NCBI RefSeq assembly: GCF_037975245.1
Contig: NC_092577.1
Location: forward strand, 17,002,013-17,066,012
Source of the DNA: Apostichopus japonicus
Lineage: Eukaryota > Echinodermata > Holothuroidea > Aspidochirotida > Stichopodidae
Direction: 5' to 3'
Length of the DNA stretch: 64,000 bases
Shown here: in pieces, positions 1 to 12,088 of the stretch
Position numbering within the stretch: position 1 is the first letter of the stretch
How the letters are laid out: every line of letters begins with the position of its first letter
The notes under the pieces: model-generated
What the model was told of the DNA's origin: nothing
Seen by the model: only the letters and a program-made list of their open reading frames with translations
The model's database searches: none
Position numbers and translations under genes: made by a program

Positions 1-324
1 GTTCAAGGAATCATATAACTATATTTAATCATCCTCCAGAGTGGGCATATTCCTTTAATGCACTCATCTTGCAACTATAAGGTCTATGGTTATGTTTTCC
101 ATAGTCAAGGCACATACATGGTTATTTGATTATTAAGGGCTGGGTAGAGCACAGGTTTTACCGTGAGGTCAGCATATCAAATTCGGTTGTAACATGAAAC
201 TCACGTGTTTCTCTCTCGTAACTGTAATTGATAAATGTACATGGTGACTTCACACTATGTATCCACTCACCATTGACGTGTAACATGATTTCGACCGCCT
301 TTGCCACTCACTTTCATGTATGCC

Positions 325-956
325 ATATGTTAAGACGCCATTGGGCTGGGTTACGTGAGTTTGGTACATACTCACACAGTGTGATATATATGCCTATATG
401 TTAAGACGCCATTGGGCTGGGTTACGTGAGTTTGGTACATACTCACACAGTGTGATATATATGCCTATATGTTAAGACGCCATTGGGCTGGGTTACGTGA
501 GTTTGGTACATACTCACACAGTGTGATATATATGCCTATATGTTAAGACGCCATTGGGCTGGGTTACGTGAGTTTGGTACATACTCACACAGTGTGATAT
601 ATATGCCTATATGTTAAGACGCCATTGGGCTGGGTTACGTGAGTTTGGTACATACTCACACAGTGTGATATATATGCCTATATGTTAAGACGCCATTGGG
701 CTGGGTTACGTGAGTTTGGTACATACTCACACAGTGTGATATATATGCCTATATGTTAAGACGCCATTGGGCTGGGTTACGTGAGTTTGGTACATACTCA
801 CACAGTGTGATATATATGCCTATATGTTAAGACGCCATTGGGCTGGGTTACGTGAGTTTGGTACATACTCACACAGTGTGATATATATGCCTATATGTTA
901 AGACGCCATTGGGCTGGGTTACGTGAGTTTGGTACATACTCACACAGTGTGATATA
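325..956. repeat. 71-bp tandem repeat array, about 9 copies
   Basis: The marker GTTAAGACGCC recurs at 329, 400, 471, 542, 613, 684, 755, 826 and 897, an exact 71-bp period with almost no differences between units. Each unit holds two inverted repeats: GTGAGT and ACTCAC flanking a 9-nt loop, then TCACACAGTGTGA, a 6+1+6 palindrome. The last copy is cut short where the sequence changes to CACTCACACAGG. Near identity suggests recent amplification. The array lies downstream of the visible exons of the minus-strand membrane protein gene and could fall within its unseen 3' part. Confidence 0.95.
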
Positions 957-1239
957 CACTCACACAGGTAACTGTGTATTTGAATGAGCATTATCCTGTT
1001 ATAACCTCTCACCTTATTCCCGTTCGCAGGAATATGTCTAACAGGGTGCGTCTAACGAAGATGTGACTATTGTTTCGAATACCGTCGTGGGGAGGTGTTA
1101 CTTTTTGTATGGTGCTTTTGAATGGTGCTTGGTGTAAGTGTTATCCTCCCCGGCAGCATGAAAGACCACAAATTACTCTACATAGGATAAATCTGATAAA
1201 GGCCTATGGAGAATCTATTAAAAATATTGTCATACTCAC

Positions 1240-3003
1240 ATCACATTCTCTGATAGGAACTGTGCAGTCAATGTATGTGAAAGTGTAAGCGACGGTTTCC
1301 AAGGTAACCAGAGCAGCTGCTACCAGGATCGATACAGCTGATGTCCACATATAGGTCTCAATCTGCATAAACAAGTTGTTATATAGTGGTTTTATGGTAT
1401 GCAAAAAGCAATAAAATTTTAAATTGTTCAATACCTCTACAATAGATTAAATCAATGACAGTAAGGGATTAGTGACAGGTGTGGCAAATATGAATGAAAC
1501 TGGAAAACAAAGATTGTGATTACATGACTACGGTGTATTTTACATGGCTTTCCCCAAAAAATACAGCAAATTCAGAAATGAAATAAAGCAACTAGTAATC
1601 ATTTATAGCAATAAAATATCGTCCTATTTATATTTCTTTCAAACAGTCTCAATCTCTTCTCCTCCTCCTACTTAAAAAACAAAACGGATCTTTACGTAAT
1701 TTATTTCAGATAGCTGGATAAAACCTGCAATCCGTTTCAGTATTGGACCAAATCGTAAATATAATTCTACGACATAATTGTGCAGTATATTCTTAAATAT
1801 GTAGTTATTGTAACAATAATTATAATAAAGAAGTCTTTTTTGATACCATTCTAAGGGATCAGTACTTTTCACAATTGTAGTCGTCTCCTAGCATTACTAA
1901 ATCAGATTGACTGTTGACATCTGAATGTGGACTTAACCGTAGAGGAACTCAGTGGTGTCGAGAATTTGAGACGTGAATAGTCAATCTGATTTAGTAATGC
2001 TAGGAGACGAGTACAATCGCATATATCGTATATATACATGTATGTATGTATGTATATGTATATATGGATTCCATTCTGAGAATAACACCGATGTACCTCA
2101 TGGCTTACCCATCCTTTAGATTCCTTGCAGTACGCAATTATACCAAATATCCCCGCTAAAACGATCTGCAAGGCGAAGAAAATGTTTATTTATGGTTCAT
2201 TTCTTGTAATGTCATTACAGTTCTTGGCACTAAAAGACAAATTTGGTCATGTATATATATGTGTTTATGTATATGTATATATATATAATATCAAATAAAT
2301 ATGTATATATATATGTCAATAATATATAATATAAAATATATGTATATGTATGTACGCACGTACGTACCTACGTACGTACGTATATATATATCACTATCCT
2401 TGATTTTCCAACTCATTACGATTTCAATTATAGAAATATTTATTTGCCTTCTTCTATTACCTCCGTTTTATTAACATAAAGTCCGTTCAAAGTATCTCTT
2501 TCGAGATTCGGCTTTATGGATCACAAATGATTTCGAGTTGGTTAGCATCATGTTTGATCTCTAGAGTAAGGCAAAATATTTCTCCAAAACAGACCTAGTA
2601 TTGTTCGATACAGGTGACAAACGCCTACCGTGGAATTACGACCTTCCTTACCGGTTTACAACATCTGGACATCACGATTTCAATTATAGATATTCATTTG
2701 CCTTGTCGTTTACCTCCATTTCATTAACATTAAGTCCGTTCAAAGTCTCTTTCGATATCAATTATATATATATACATACATACATACAACAGATTATATA
2801 TATATATATATATATATACATACATACATAAATACTTACAACAGATCCTGTCCAAATCCCCTGTGCTATGTAGCCCAATTCGCAAAATCGCTCTAAGGAG
2901 AAACTTCCAAAAGTAATCGCTACGGAACCCAGAATTATCTGGAAGATTGAGGTGTACAAGATACCCTTGTTCTTCACAGCTGGTGCGGCAAATGGCGCCA
3001 TGA
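1240..3003 (-). CDS. four-helix membrane protein gene (MS4A/CD20-like), 3 exons, 3' end not found
   Basis: Three minus-strand exons join cleanly in phase 0: 3003-2840 (acceptor TCTCTAG, donor GTAAGT), 2165-2109 (acceptor CGCCTTGCAG, donor GTAAGC) and 1362-1240 (acceptor TTTATGCAG, donor GTGAGT). The first ATG is at 3001, two bases into its exon, so a 5' UTR exon probably lies to the right. Exon 1 encodes a hydrophobic helix (GILYTSIFQIILGSVAITFG) and the turn GIWTGSV. Exon 2 gives IVLAGIFGIIAYC. Exon 3 gives a third long helix (SAVSILVAAALVTLETVAY) and a Cys-containing loop. This layout fits MS4A-like tetraspan proteins of animal plasma membranes. A fourth helix and stop are expected further left and were not found. 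The family name rests on pattern only; the exon structure is firmer than the function. Confidence 0.6.
1874..2017. repeat. foldback element, 32-bp perfect inverted repeat
   Basis: The 32 bases 1881-1912 are the exact reverse complement of 1979-2010. Pairing continues outward for six more bases after one mismatch and inward imperfectly for about 16. The whole lies in the intron between exons 2 and 3 of the minus-strand membrane protein gene, so its transcript could form a long hairpin. It may be a small MITE or a hairpin RNA precursor. No clear target duplication is visible. Confidence 0.9.
2019..2395. repeat. TA/GTATGTA/CGTACGTA microsatellites
   Basis: Simple sequence: TATATACATGTATGTATGTA near 2029-2060, TA and TATG runs at 2250-2345, then a CGTACGTA tract at 2352-2380 that is itself palindromic. 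It lies at the edges of exon 2 of the minus-strand gene and in the adjacent intron. No coding content. Confidence 0.85.
2418..2760 (+). repeat. local direct duplication (2418-2510 and 2674-2760)
   Basis: The segment starting ACGATTTCAATTATAGA at 2418 recurs at 2674, an offset of 256 bases. Both continue through TTTGCCTT, TTACCTCC, TTAACAT and AAGTCCGTTCAAAGT with scattered differences. It is a diverged local duplication inside intron 1 of the minus-strand membrane protein gene. Confidence 0.75.
2761..2832. repeat. TA/TACA microsatellite
   Basis: Runs of ATATATATATACATACATACA fill this stretch, directly next to the splice donor at 2839-2834 of exon 1 of the minus-strand membrane protein gene. 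Length variation here could sit within a few bases of the donor. Confidence 0.9.
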
Positions 3004-3009
3004 CTAGAG

Positions 3010-4476
3010 ATGTTAATAACAGACAGAAAGAATTGAATGAAGGGTATATCAATAGTGTACTTTATTTGAGAACCGTATCATATGGCAATTACACGTAATT
3101 AACTACGCATATGATACATAGATCTATCTGTATTGACGTTACCTTTAAAAAAATCCACGGGAATTTCTACCTGTATGTCAACAGAGAAGCTGAAAAGACT
3201 TCTATGTCGCGAATGCACCGCAAAGTATCGATACACTACACTGAATAATACTAATTTTGTATGACGCATCTGCATTACGAACGCTTCTCATTACACCAAA
3301 GTCAATATTTATGAGTCTGCGTAAATCGCAACCAGTGCTTATGTTCAACCATCTAATAAAAAAGACTGAAAAGCAAATTAACAAAACCAGCCTTTCAAAG
3401 TTTCATACACTGATAGTCGACTTTTGAGAAATTGCTCGCTCAGATCATGTGTCAACTCATTTCAGCGCATACTGGGGAGTAAGAAGCGTGTTTTCGAAAG
3501 TCTTTAAAGTTCAGTGACTAACCTGTAAATGATATTTCGCGATCTGAAGACGAAAAGTCTAACATGAAATTATTTATTACACGATGTGGAAGCCTAAGAA
3601 ATAAAACAAGGAAAACAAAATAAGAAATAGTAGAAAAGAAAAGAAAGGCATTCTCTTATGCTTCGTGGGAGGTTGTTCATTCTCTTTCAATTTTATTGGG
3701 GACAAAGACATGAAATCTTCTTCACGAGGTCTCATGGCCACTGGGGATGCAATGCAGCGATAGTTACGCAGGACGAACTGTTCTTTTCAGAGATCACCTT
3801 CGAACAGAAGATCAAAGTCGAATAGCTATGTTTGTATTAGCAGACTGCGCCATTCGAGATCCGGTATAGTCTACGTGATAAGATATGAACCTAATAAATG
3901 AACTTTCCTGTAACAATTTTATTGATGTTGTAGGTGTTTCTATTTAAATTGAAGTCCAAAACTCGGAAATAACATAGAAAAATGTATATCTTTTCTACAA
4001 AGATGGGAATTTATGATGGAAAGGTATGGGCAAAGTATTAGTTGGTAATTCTTTAAAGATATCTAGGTTAGTGTATTTAACGAGTAATTTTACTGTGCCA
4101 AGTTTGGTATGACACTCAATTCGTCAAGCAGTAAATGATTTGATATGGGATGGTTAAACACCTTTAAACAGTCTTAAGTCATTAGTGTTGCCTACAGATA
4201 ACTTGCAGATCTTGTATTGATTGTTCTTAAACCAACTGGCTTTAAGTTGTGCAAAATATTAGGTAACCCAAACAAAATCGTCATTTGCGGTATCAAGGAG
4301 GCCTAGGCTATGGTCATAACAAGTAATTTGGCAACAGTAAAGGCCTACAGGCACTCGTAACGGTGTGTATGTGTAGTGTTTTGAGCGAGTCGTGTTCAAA
4401 TTCTTCGATTTCTGTCATCTTTTGGGAAAGCTTGCAGTAGAAATCCGTCTTTACTTGTGGTGGAGCAACCTGATTA
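3010..4476. other. no gene recognised
   Basis: This stretch has only short ORFs with no family resemblance. It probably contains the promoter and 5' UTR exon(s) of the minus-strand membrane protein gene, but I could not locate them. No repeat or RNA gene stands out. Confidence 0.5.
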
Positions 4477-7216
4477 TTTCATGTCCTTTATCTAATCATG
4501 ACGCTGTTGTTTTGCGCTTGCAGCTGCCGGAGTCCTTTCATGTGGAGAATTGTTCAAGAGCAAAACTTCAAGGAGCAATTTGTCGAGAAGTACAGAGGAT
4601 GGCAGTCCCTCAAGCCTGCTTTTCCCAATGCGTTAGTCTGGTGGGACGAGGTCAAGTCCCTCATCAAGCAGTTCGCAATCAGGTATTGTGTTGAGAGAGC
4701 TCACCAACGGAGATTCAAGTTCCATTCCTTGTGCAATAGAGCAAGGGATGGTTCATCGTCTGATCTGCATGCACTTGGAGTGTTTCTCGATGAGAAACTG
4801 CACGGAGCCCGAGTGCGTGCCAGAATCCAGTTTGTTGAGGCGGACGAGAAGCCCACTATTCGTTTTTACCGGGACGACACCAAGTCTGTGGTTGACCGCA
4901 GAATAAGGGGCAGTGTGTCATCCTGGTGGGGTCGTCGTGGAGAGCCCGCAGGCAGTCCTAGGGGTATTTGGGTCGTTCTTTTCGAACCTGTACTCCAGGG
5001 CTGCTGTTAGCGAGGATCTCCAGGAGGACTTGTTGTCTGGTATAGACAAGGCCCCCCCTGAGAGTAAAAATGATAGCTTGGGCTCGAATCTCTCCGTTGG
5101 TGAGCTCTGGACAGCGGTAGCAGCGATGAAGAAGGGAAAGTCCCCCGGTCCCGATGGCCTCCCGGCAGAGTTCTATAGGACCTTCTGAGAGGTCCTCGGT
5201 GGGGACTTGAGAGATGTGTTCGCTACCGCTTTCCAGTTGAATTACATGAGCCAAACACAGCGGGTTGGAAATATTGTTCTCCTCCCAAAGTCAGGAGACC
5301 CTTTGGACCCTAGAAATAGGCGTCCAATAACGCTGTTAAATGTGGACTACAAAATCCTGGCCAAAGCATTGGGAAATCGCTTATCGGACGTGATGCCGGA
5401 TATTGTAGGTCCTCTCCAGACTTGTGCTGTGCGAGGCAAGTGTATTCAACATAACCTCTGGTTGATGAGCGACTTGATCGAGTTTGTTAAAGTTCGTGAT
5501 TTGCCATGTGCACTGGTCTCACTGGACCAGGAAAAGGCCTTTGACATGGTAGATCACGACTTCCTGTTCAGAACCTTAGAGTCCTTCGGATTGAACTCCG
5601 TATATATTCGTTGGGTCTCGTTACTATACAAGGACGTCACGAGCATTGTCACTGTTAACGGATTAACTTCTGGTCCCTTCCCGGTTCGAAGAGGAGTCCG
5701 TCAGGGTTGTCCCCTCTCCCCGTTGTTGTATGTTCTCTTCAGCGAAACGCTCAGTACCTCGCTGGACAGATGCTTTGGATTTCGACCCTTCAACGTACCG
5801 GTGGGGCTAGAGTTAAATGCGTGCAGTATGCCGATGACGTCACTTGTATTTTGTCGGACCTCGCCTCCTTCGAGCCTTTATCGAAGGTTTTGACCACCTT
5901 CCAAGAGGCTACTGGTGCCAGACTGAACAAGTCCAAGACCAAAGGGCTGCGATTGGGAGGTTGGCGCGGCCAATCCCTCCCGTTCGATGCTACTTGGTCA
6001 GATGTCATGATCAAGGTAAATGGCATCTGGCTAGGTTATGGTGCCCCGGAGGCCACCACTTGGGCCGAGAAGGCTGATCAGGTGGAGGCAAGGCTCGACA
6101 CATTCAGTCACAGGTGGCTCTCCCTCCCTGGGAAGGTTACAGTTGTAAATAGGTTTATTGTTCCTCTCCTTTGGTATCCTGGTACGGTGATCGCCGCACC
6201 GAATCATGCCTTGGTGCGACTGGAGAGGATCATTTTTTTTTTCATTTGGGGAAAGCGCAAACCAAACCTTGTCAAAAGGACCGTTCTGTATAAGACCCCA
6301 TTGGGCGGTGGGCTTGGTTTGGTCCACCTACCTATCTAAACTGCGCTTTCTTCTCTTGAAAGGTGTTTTTGTTGCTTTTGAAAATCCTTCGTTTCCCTTT
6401 GCATTTTTTGTTAGGTACTGGGGTGGGTTTCTTTTTCGACACCACTGGCCCGGATCCTTTTCCAATAACCGGCCAAAGGCGACACGCCCTTCTGGGGTCT
6501 ATACTCAGATTGGTGACTCTCTTCGTAGAATCAAAGAAGAGGGTGGGCCACATGTTCTGCTGAACGTGGCCCCCTCTGTGTTATACCCACCATTGTTTCG
6601 TTCAATGCTCGCGTCTGTGTGCCCGTCGGCTTGCCGGACCGCCATCTCTCCAGATGTGTGGCGGTCTGTGTGTTGCAAGTCACTAGATAGCCGTCTCAGG
6701 GACTTGGCATGGAGGATTGCACATGGGGTCCTCACCACTAACCATTTTCGCCTAGTCAGGTGGCGATTAGGTGATGGGATTTGTCCCCGTGTGGGCTGTA
6801 AAGCCATCGAGACTATGCAACACCTTTTGCTGGAGTGTCCCTTTGTCCGGTTGGTGTGGGATTGGTTTCACGCCTTCGTTATTGGTGTTATTGGTTGCAC
6901 ACAGTGGGCCATTAGTAGTGGTTTTGTTTTGTATGGTTTGTTGCCCCCTGTGTGCCCAACCTGGGTTAGGGATCTGCTGTTGTTGTTTGCCGCTGTCATC
7001 AGGGGACACATCTGGAACAGCAGATGCCGCCTAGTTTTCGACGGGGACGTCTGGAGGGCAGAGGATGTTGTCCCCCTCGTGCAGAGTGACATCAGGTTGC
7101 GCATGGAGGCGGAACATGCACGGCTTCCCGACACTGCCTTTCGTAGACGCTGGCGCAAGCCCGTCGTCTACTATCGGGACGGCGTTCCCCGGATGAAATT
7201 TGGAGTTAGTTGGTAG
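4477..7216 (+). pseudogene. LINE A ORF2 (endonuclease tail, reverse transcriptase, C-terminal zinc region), broken
   Basis: Pieces in order: endonuclease end (4480-4530), linker (4540-4910), fingers with KKGKSPGPDGLPAEFYRTF ending in TGA at 5186-5188 where relatives have Trp, then RT from 5207 with the FDMVDHDF and RRGVRQGCPLSPLLYVLFSE motifs. The frame shifts near 5720, and the catalytic YADD lies in the next frame near 5830. A further shift near 6330 leads to the C-terminal domain, which includes CPRVGCKAIETMQHLLLEC, a Cys/His zinc-binding pattern. The stop is at 7214-7216. At least four frame breaks or stops mean the protein cannot be made. Its closest relatives here are the LINE B copies at 23.7-27.2 kb and 44-46 kb. 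Confidence 0.85.
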
Positions 7217-7474
7217 GTGTGGGGGCTGTGTGGTCGTTACATATTATAGGTTGGTTTAATTTTTCTCTTTGTGGTTTGGGGTTGGCTTTTTGGGGCCTGT
7301 TTGTAGTGCTTATTTGTTTTGCTTCTGTTGGCCTTTGGGTCCGTGCCCTTTTCGCGTCACGTTAAACGCTGCGTTAGTGAGAGATTGATGGGTTTGAGTT
7401 GTTGCTTTACAGACTGGGTTTGTTTTTGGTTTTGTTGACCTTTGGTCCGTGTCCGTTTCTTAGCACGTAAAAAG
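4477..7474 (+). mobile_element. LINE A: Tx1/L1-like non-LTR retrotransposon, 5'-truncated and decayed
   Basis: Homology begins at the end of the endonuclease domain (CPLSNHDAV, near 4480) and runs through reverse transcriptase to a 3' UTR ending CACGTAAAAAG at 7474. The same terminal motif closes the LINE B copies in this window. The 5' truncation in the endonuclease is typical of target-primed insertion. The next base, 7475, is already BEL/Pao pol sequence, so LINE A abuts that element. I could not find the other half of the Pao element upstream, nor a target duplication. Confidence 0.85.
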
Positions 7475-10400
7475 CATAATTTAATGAACGAAATTTTGAA
7501 AATGCTTATTCAAGAGAAGATAAGAAATTTCTTAACATCCTTAAGGAGGGAGTATGCAAGTTAAGTGACGGTCATTATCAACTGCCATTACCCATGAAAT
7601 TGTCTCAGGTTTTTTCCAAATAATAAAGGTATGGCTCTATATCGTTTGAATCAATTAAGAAAGAAAATGGAGCGTAATAATACTTATGTTAAAGATTATG
7701 TTACCTTTATGCAAAACATTATTAACAAGGGGTATGCTGAATTAGTTCCTAGTTCTGAGCTAAATGCTGATCAGGTAAACTATATTCCTCATCACGGAGT
7801 ATATCACCCTACGAAACCAGGAAAGATACGTGTAGTATTTGATTGCAGTTCAAAATTCAAAGGAATTTCCTTCAATGATCAATCACTTACTGGTCCTAAT
7901 TTGACCAACGATCTACTTGGTGTTCTCTGTCGTTTTCGTCAAGAAAGAATTGCATTTGCAGGGGATATAGAATCAATATTCTATCAGTTTAAGGTTAATC
8001 CTGAACAGCGTAATCTTGTAAGATTCCTTTGGTGGAGTGAGGGTAATTTTAACGGTCACCCTATGGAATATCGTATGACTGTACATTTGTTTGGAGCAGG
8101 ATCGTCTCCAGGGTGTGCAAATTTTGGCCTAAAACAAATTGCATTAGACTATGGTTCTAAATTCGGGGAGGATGTAGCAGGTTTTGTGAATCGGAGCTTT
8201 TATGTGGATGATGGTCTTCAATCTGTTGATACAGTTAATTAAAGCTGTAGACCTTATTTCTCGAACGAAACAAATGCTACATAAGGGCGGCGTTAACTTC
8301 ACCAAAATGAAGTGTAATTCTAAGGCTGTGTTGCAATCAATTCCTGAGGAAGATCTTGCGGTTGCTTCTGGGCATTTAGATCTCTCCTCAAACGCAACTC
8401 ATTTGGATCGGGTTCTTGGAGTACAATGGTGTATTGAATCAGATGAATTTCAATTTAAGATAACACTTAGTGATAGCCCTTTGACACGGCGTGGTATCCT
8501 TTCTACGATTGCTTCGGTGTATGAACCGTTTGGGTTTATAGCTCCAGTTGTGCTTCCAGGAAAGCAAATCTTGCAGCAATTATGTTATGATCATTTAGAT
8601 TGGGATAGTCCCTTGCCAGATGAGCTACATAGTAAGTGGGAAAAGTGGAGGATGGGTTTATCTAAGTTAGAAACCATCAGAATTGATAGGTGTTTTAAGC
8701 CTGTTGAACTTGGCACCGTTACAAAGACAGAACTGCATCATTTCTGTGATGCTAGCACCATTGGGTATGGTTACTGTTCTTACCTGCGCATGACTAATCG
8801 TGAAGGTAAAGTTCATTGTAGCTTCGTTCTTGCAAAGTCTAGGGTTGTTCCCCGTAGGCCTGTTACAGTACTGCAGCTGTATTGTCGGTAAAAATGAGTG
8901 CCTTGTTGAAAGAAGAGTTGGAGTACAATTTCATCACTGAATATTTCTGGTCTGATAGTCCTTGGGTATGTCAATAATGATGTCAAAAGATTTCATGTGT
9001 TTGTGGGAAATAGGGTGCAACAGATTCATGAAATGAGTAATAGTAGCCAATGGCATTTTATTAAAGGGTTTGAAAATCCCAGTGACCGTGCCTCTCGTGG
9101 ACTTACAGTTGATGAATTAAGGACATCAAGCCGGTTTAGAGGGCCAGAGATGTTATGGCAAAGTCAACTCCCACTGGTTAAGCACGTTACAAACCTTGAG
9201 GTCTTTGATCATGACCCAGAGGTTAAATGTTGCCAGGTAGCATTTTCCAGTGTCAAATGCTCTAATCATCTGGAAGTAGATTGTTTAAGCTCCTTTTCGA
9301 GTTGGTTTAAAGCAAGGAAAGCTATTGCATTATGCCTTTGGCTAAGGGCTATGCTTAAGGCTAAGGGTAGTAAAACCTTCCTTCCGGTTAGGGAACTTAA
9401 TGTAGATTCTTTGTTTGAAGCCGAGATTTAAATACTGCGAATAGTTCAGTCCTATGCATTTAAGGAAGAGCTTCAAATCCTTCGTACATTAAGTAGTGAT
9501 CCAGTACAATGCTTAAAGAAAGGCAGTCCACTCTATGCTCTAGATCCATTTTTTGATGAAAATGGTGTTATTCGGGTTGGTGGTCGTATATGTACATCTA
9601 GCTTCGAGTTTAAGGTGAAGCATCCTGTAATTATTCCTAAGTTATGCCATGTTGCAGAGCTTCTTGTGAGACATTTTCATGAGTTAGTTGCCCACCAGGG
9701 TAGAGTTTTAACTTCAAACGAAATTAGGGCAAATGGTTATTGGATCATTGGTGGTAGTTCTTTAATTGGTAAAGTGATATACAAATGTGTTACTTGTAGA
9801 CGGCTTCGTGGTAGTTTGGGTCAACAGAAAATGTCACACTTAGCAGTTGAGCGAGTGGAGTGTAGTCCACCCTTTACATATTGCGGTGTAGATTGTTTTG
9901 GTCCCTGGCTTGTAAAGGAAGGTCGTAAGGAGTTGAAGAGGTATGGCGTGTTATTTACGTGTATGGCCTCAAGGGCGGTACACCTACAGGTAGCTTATTC
10001 ATTGACCACCGACTCTTTTTTGAATGCATTACGACGCTTTCAAGCTATACGTGGCCCTGTAAGACAATTGCGTTGTGATCAGGCACTAATTTTGTAGGGG
10101 CAAATAACGAGTTGTTAGCTGCATTAAAGGAAATGAACCAAGGTGTTGTAAGTAAAGGCTTGCTCGAGCTGGGTTGTGATTATATTGAATTTAAGTTTAA
10201 TGTTCCACAAGCTAGTCATATGGGTGGTGTCTGGGAACGACAGATTAAAACGGTTCGTTGTATTTTGGATTCTATGCTACACAAGTTAGGGACTCAACTT
10301 TGATGATGAGTCTCTTAGGACATTTATGTATGAAACCACTTCTATTATTAATAGCCGTCCATTGACTACAGAAACTCTGTATGATCCATTGTCATTAGAG

Positions 10401-10875
10401 CCGTTAACTCCTAATCATGTAATTACTTTGAAGTCGAAGATACTTCTTCCACCTCCAGGTCAGTTCGACTCTGCAGATATGTATTCTAGAAAGCGATGGC
10501 GTAGAGTACAATATTTATTAAATGTATTTTGGTCCAGATGGAGGAAGGAATACCTTCAAAATAGTTTTAATTAAGGATATTGACAAGCCAAGAAATAGGG
10601 TGGCCCATGGCTAGAGTACAAGAGACAATTGAAGGTAGTGACAAATATGTTCGTAAGGTGAAACTTAGGTTAGCTTCTCACATTGATAATAAGGGTAAAC
10701 GTCAAGGTCCTGTTAATGTTCTTGATAGAGCAATTCATAAATTGATAGTATTAGTTAAGGCTTCAGAGGAGAGTAGTCATGAGGGGCCATAGTCCACTCT
10801 AACATTGTATACTAAGCATTTATGTACTCTGTAGCATGTTAAGCGTGTGGCGTATAATCTCATTTTGAGGGGCCA
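7475..10875 (+). pseudogene. BEL/Pao LTR retrotransposon pol remnant
   Basis: The polyprotein reads in several frames. The linker before RT starts at once after the LINE A end. RT (7631-8242) carries KIRVVFDCS, GDIESIFYQ and the FYVDD active site. A shift near 8235 leads to the connection region and an RNase H-like start (FCDASTIGYGYC, about 8740). More shifts occur at 8880-8960. A His/Cys zinc-binding region then precedes the integrase core (YCGVDCFGP near 9885, RCDQ near 10075, WERQI near 10230), which gives the D, D and E residues. The C-terminal part has the [13 protein letters not shown] and LTPNHVI pattern typical of Pao. Stops or shifts fall at about 9431, 10080 and 10300. No gag or protease was found, so the 5' part is missing. 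Confidence 0.85.
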
Positions 10876-11577
10876 TGTAGTGAAATGTATTTGCCGTTTT
10901 TTCGTATTGTTGTCTGTTATATAACATTTGGTAACTTTGTTTGACCATACCTGAAATTGTTCAGATTCAGCTGCATAATTATTTGCTCATGTTTAAACGA
11001 GTACCCTCGTGATTTATGTTACGTAATAAGTCCTTTTCAATGTCCTTTGATATATATTGCGCGCACACGGACACTACGACGTTGTCACAGAATGTTAGCA
11101 CCAATCAAAACAGATCTCAGAAAAGATTTAGGGTTTCAGCCAATCGCAGGCATTTCCTGGATAAACAACATGTCTGCGCCCTTGTGTAAACTTATGCCGA
11201 TCCCGGTTTCAGTAGTGTACATGGAATTACGTACTAATTGTCAAGGCCTATACTAATTACAACTTGATCTTGGTCTTGGTCACTTTATTACGTTGAACGC
11301 AATGCATGTGTGCCAGGTGACTGTGCTGAGGACTAGCAGGTAAAAGTGGTCGGATTTTCACAAAATAACGTTATTGCGTTACTTGACAAATTGACAATTC
11401 GTCCATATGAGTCAGTTACACACTGAGACGTGAGACTGGAGTAGGCTAGGCCCTAGTAATTAAATAGGCAAATACCTAACGTTTACAGCTCGTATGGCAC
11501 CTGTACCTATTTATCTAAAAACCAAACTCATGATGAGGGATGTGTTGAAGATTCGTGTGGATCTTCCAGGCAGGTAG
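10866..11577 (+). other. possible Pao polypurine tract and start of 3' LTR; otherwise no gene
   Basis: After the pol stop, GAGGGGCCA (10867-10875) resembles a polypurine primer site. It is followed by TGTAGTGAAATG at 10876, a plausible LTR start beginning TG. No 5' LTR is present for comparison and the 3' edge cannot be set, so the LTR is a suggestion only. The rest, to the hAT element at 11586, shows nothing else. Confidence 0.3.
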
Positions 11578-12088
11578 GTCTAGGCCAGGGTTGTCCAACC
11601 TTTTGCAGAGGAGGGCCACATGGAATGATTATGATGAAGGAGGGGGCCGCATGAACCCTAGCCTACGCTCGATTTTTTGCCCGAAGCCCAAGGCAACCAA
11701 ATGTGAGTACTGCGAGCAGAGCGCACTGATTATACAGTTGTTATTCTGCCAATTCGAAGTAAGCTTTCACATTCATATGGGACGGATTCTAAAGTCAGGC
11801 CCTGATGGTACTGATTTATTTTCCGTCCTGATAAAACGGATGAATAAAGTTCAGCCGCCCGCCCCTCCCTCCCCCCCCCTCCACTGAGAGAGTGTCACAC
11901 AAACTGACCTGTATGCAGTTGTTTGGACGCAGAAGGTTCGAATGATGATTATATAGCTTCAAATTGTTATCAATAAATCTGCTCACTAAAATTTCGCACC
12001 GTAGATAATCTCTGGCAGGCCGGACGCAACCCTGCGGCCGGCCGGACTGTGGCCCGCGGGCCGTAGGTTGGACAACCCTGGTCTAGGC
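11578..12088. mobile_element. hAT-type non-autonomous element, 495 bp, with 8-bp target duplication
   Basis: Terminal inverted repeats CAGGGTTGTCCAACCT (from 11586) and AGGTTGGACAACCCTG (ending 12080) match over 16 bases. The flanks are GTCTAGGC at 11578-11585 and GTCTAGGC at 12081-12088, an exact 8-bp target duplication. Eight-base duplications and CAGGGTT...CC ends are hallmarks of hAT elements such as the Charlie group. The interior has a GC-rich subterminal region on the right and no transposase reading frame, so it depended on an autonomous relative. Confidence 0.92.

Noticed and set aside
325-956. CRISPR-like array
   Set aside because: Units are tandem with no variable spacers, in a eukaryotic setting without cas genes.
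2762-3052. ORF start upstream of 3003 as the true N-terminus of the membrane protein
   Set aside because: A good acceptor (TCTCTAG) at 3004-3005 and an ATG at 3001 make the upstream residues intronic.
3202-3384. Small minus-strand ORF near 3.3 kb
   Set aside because: No motif, no splice support and average composition.
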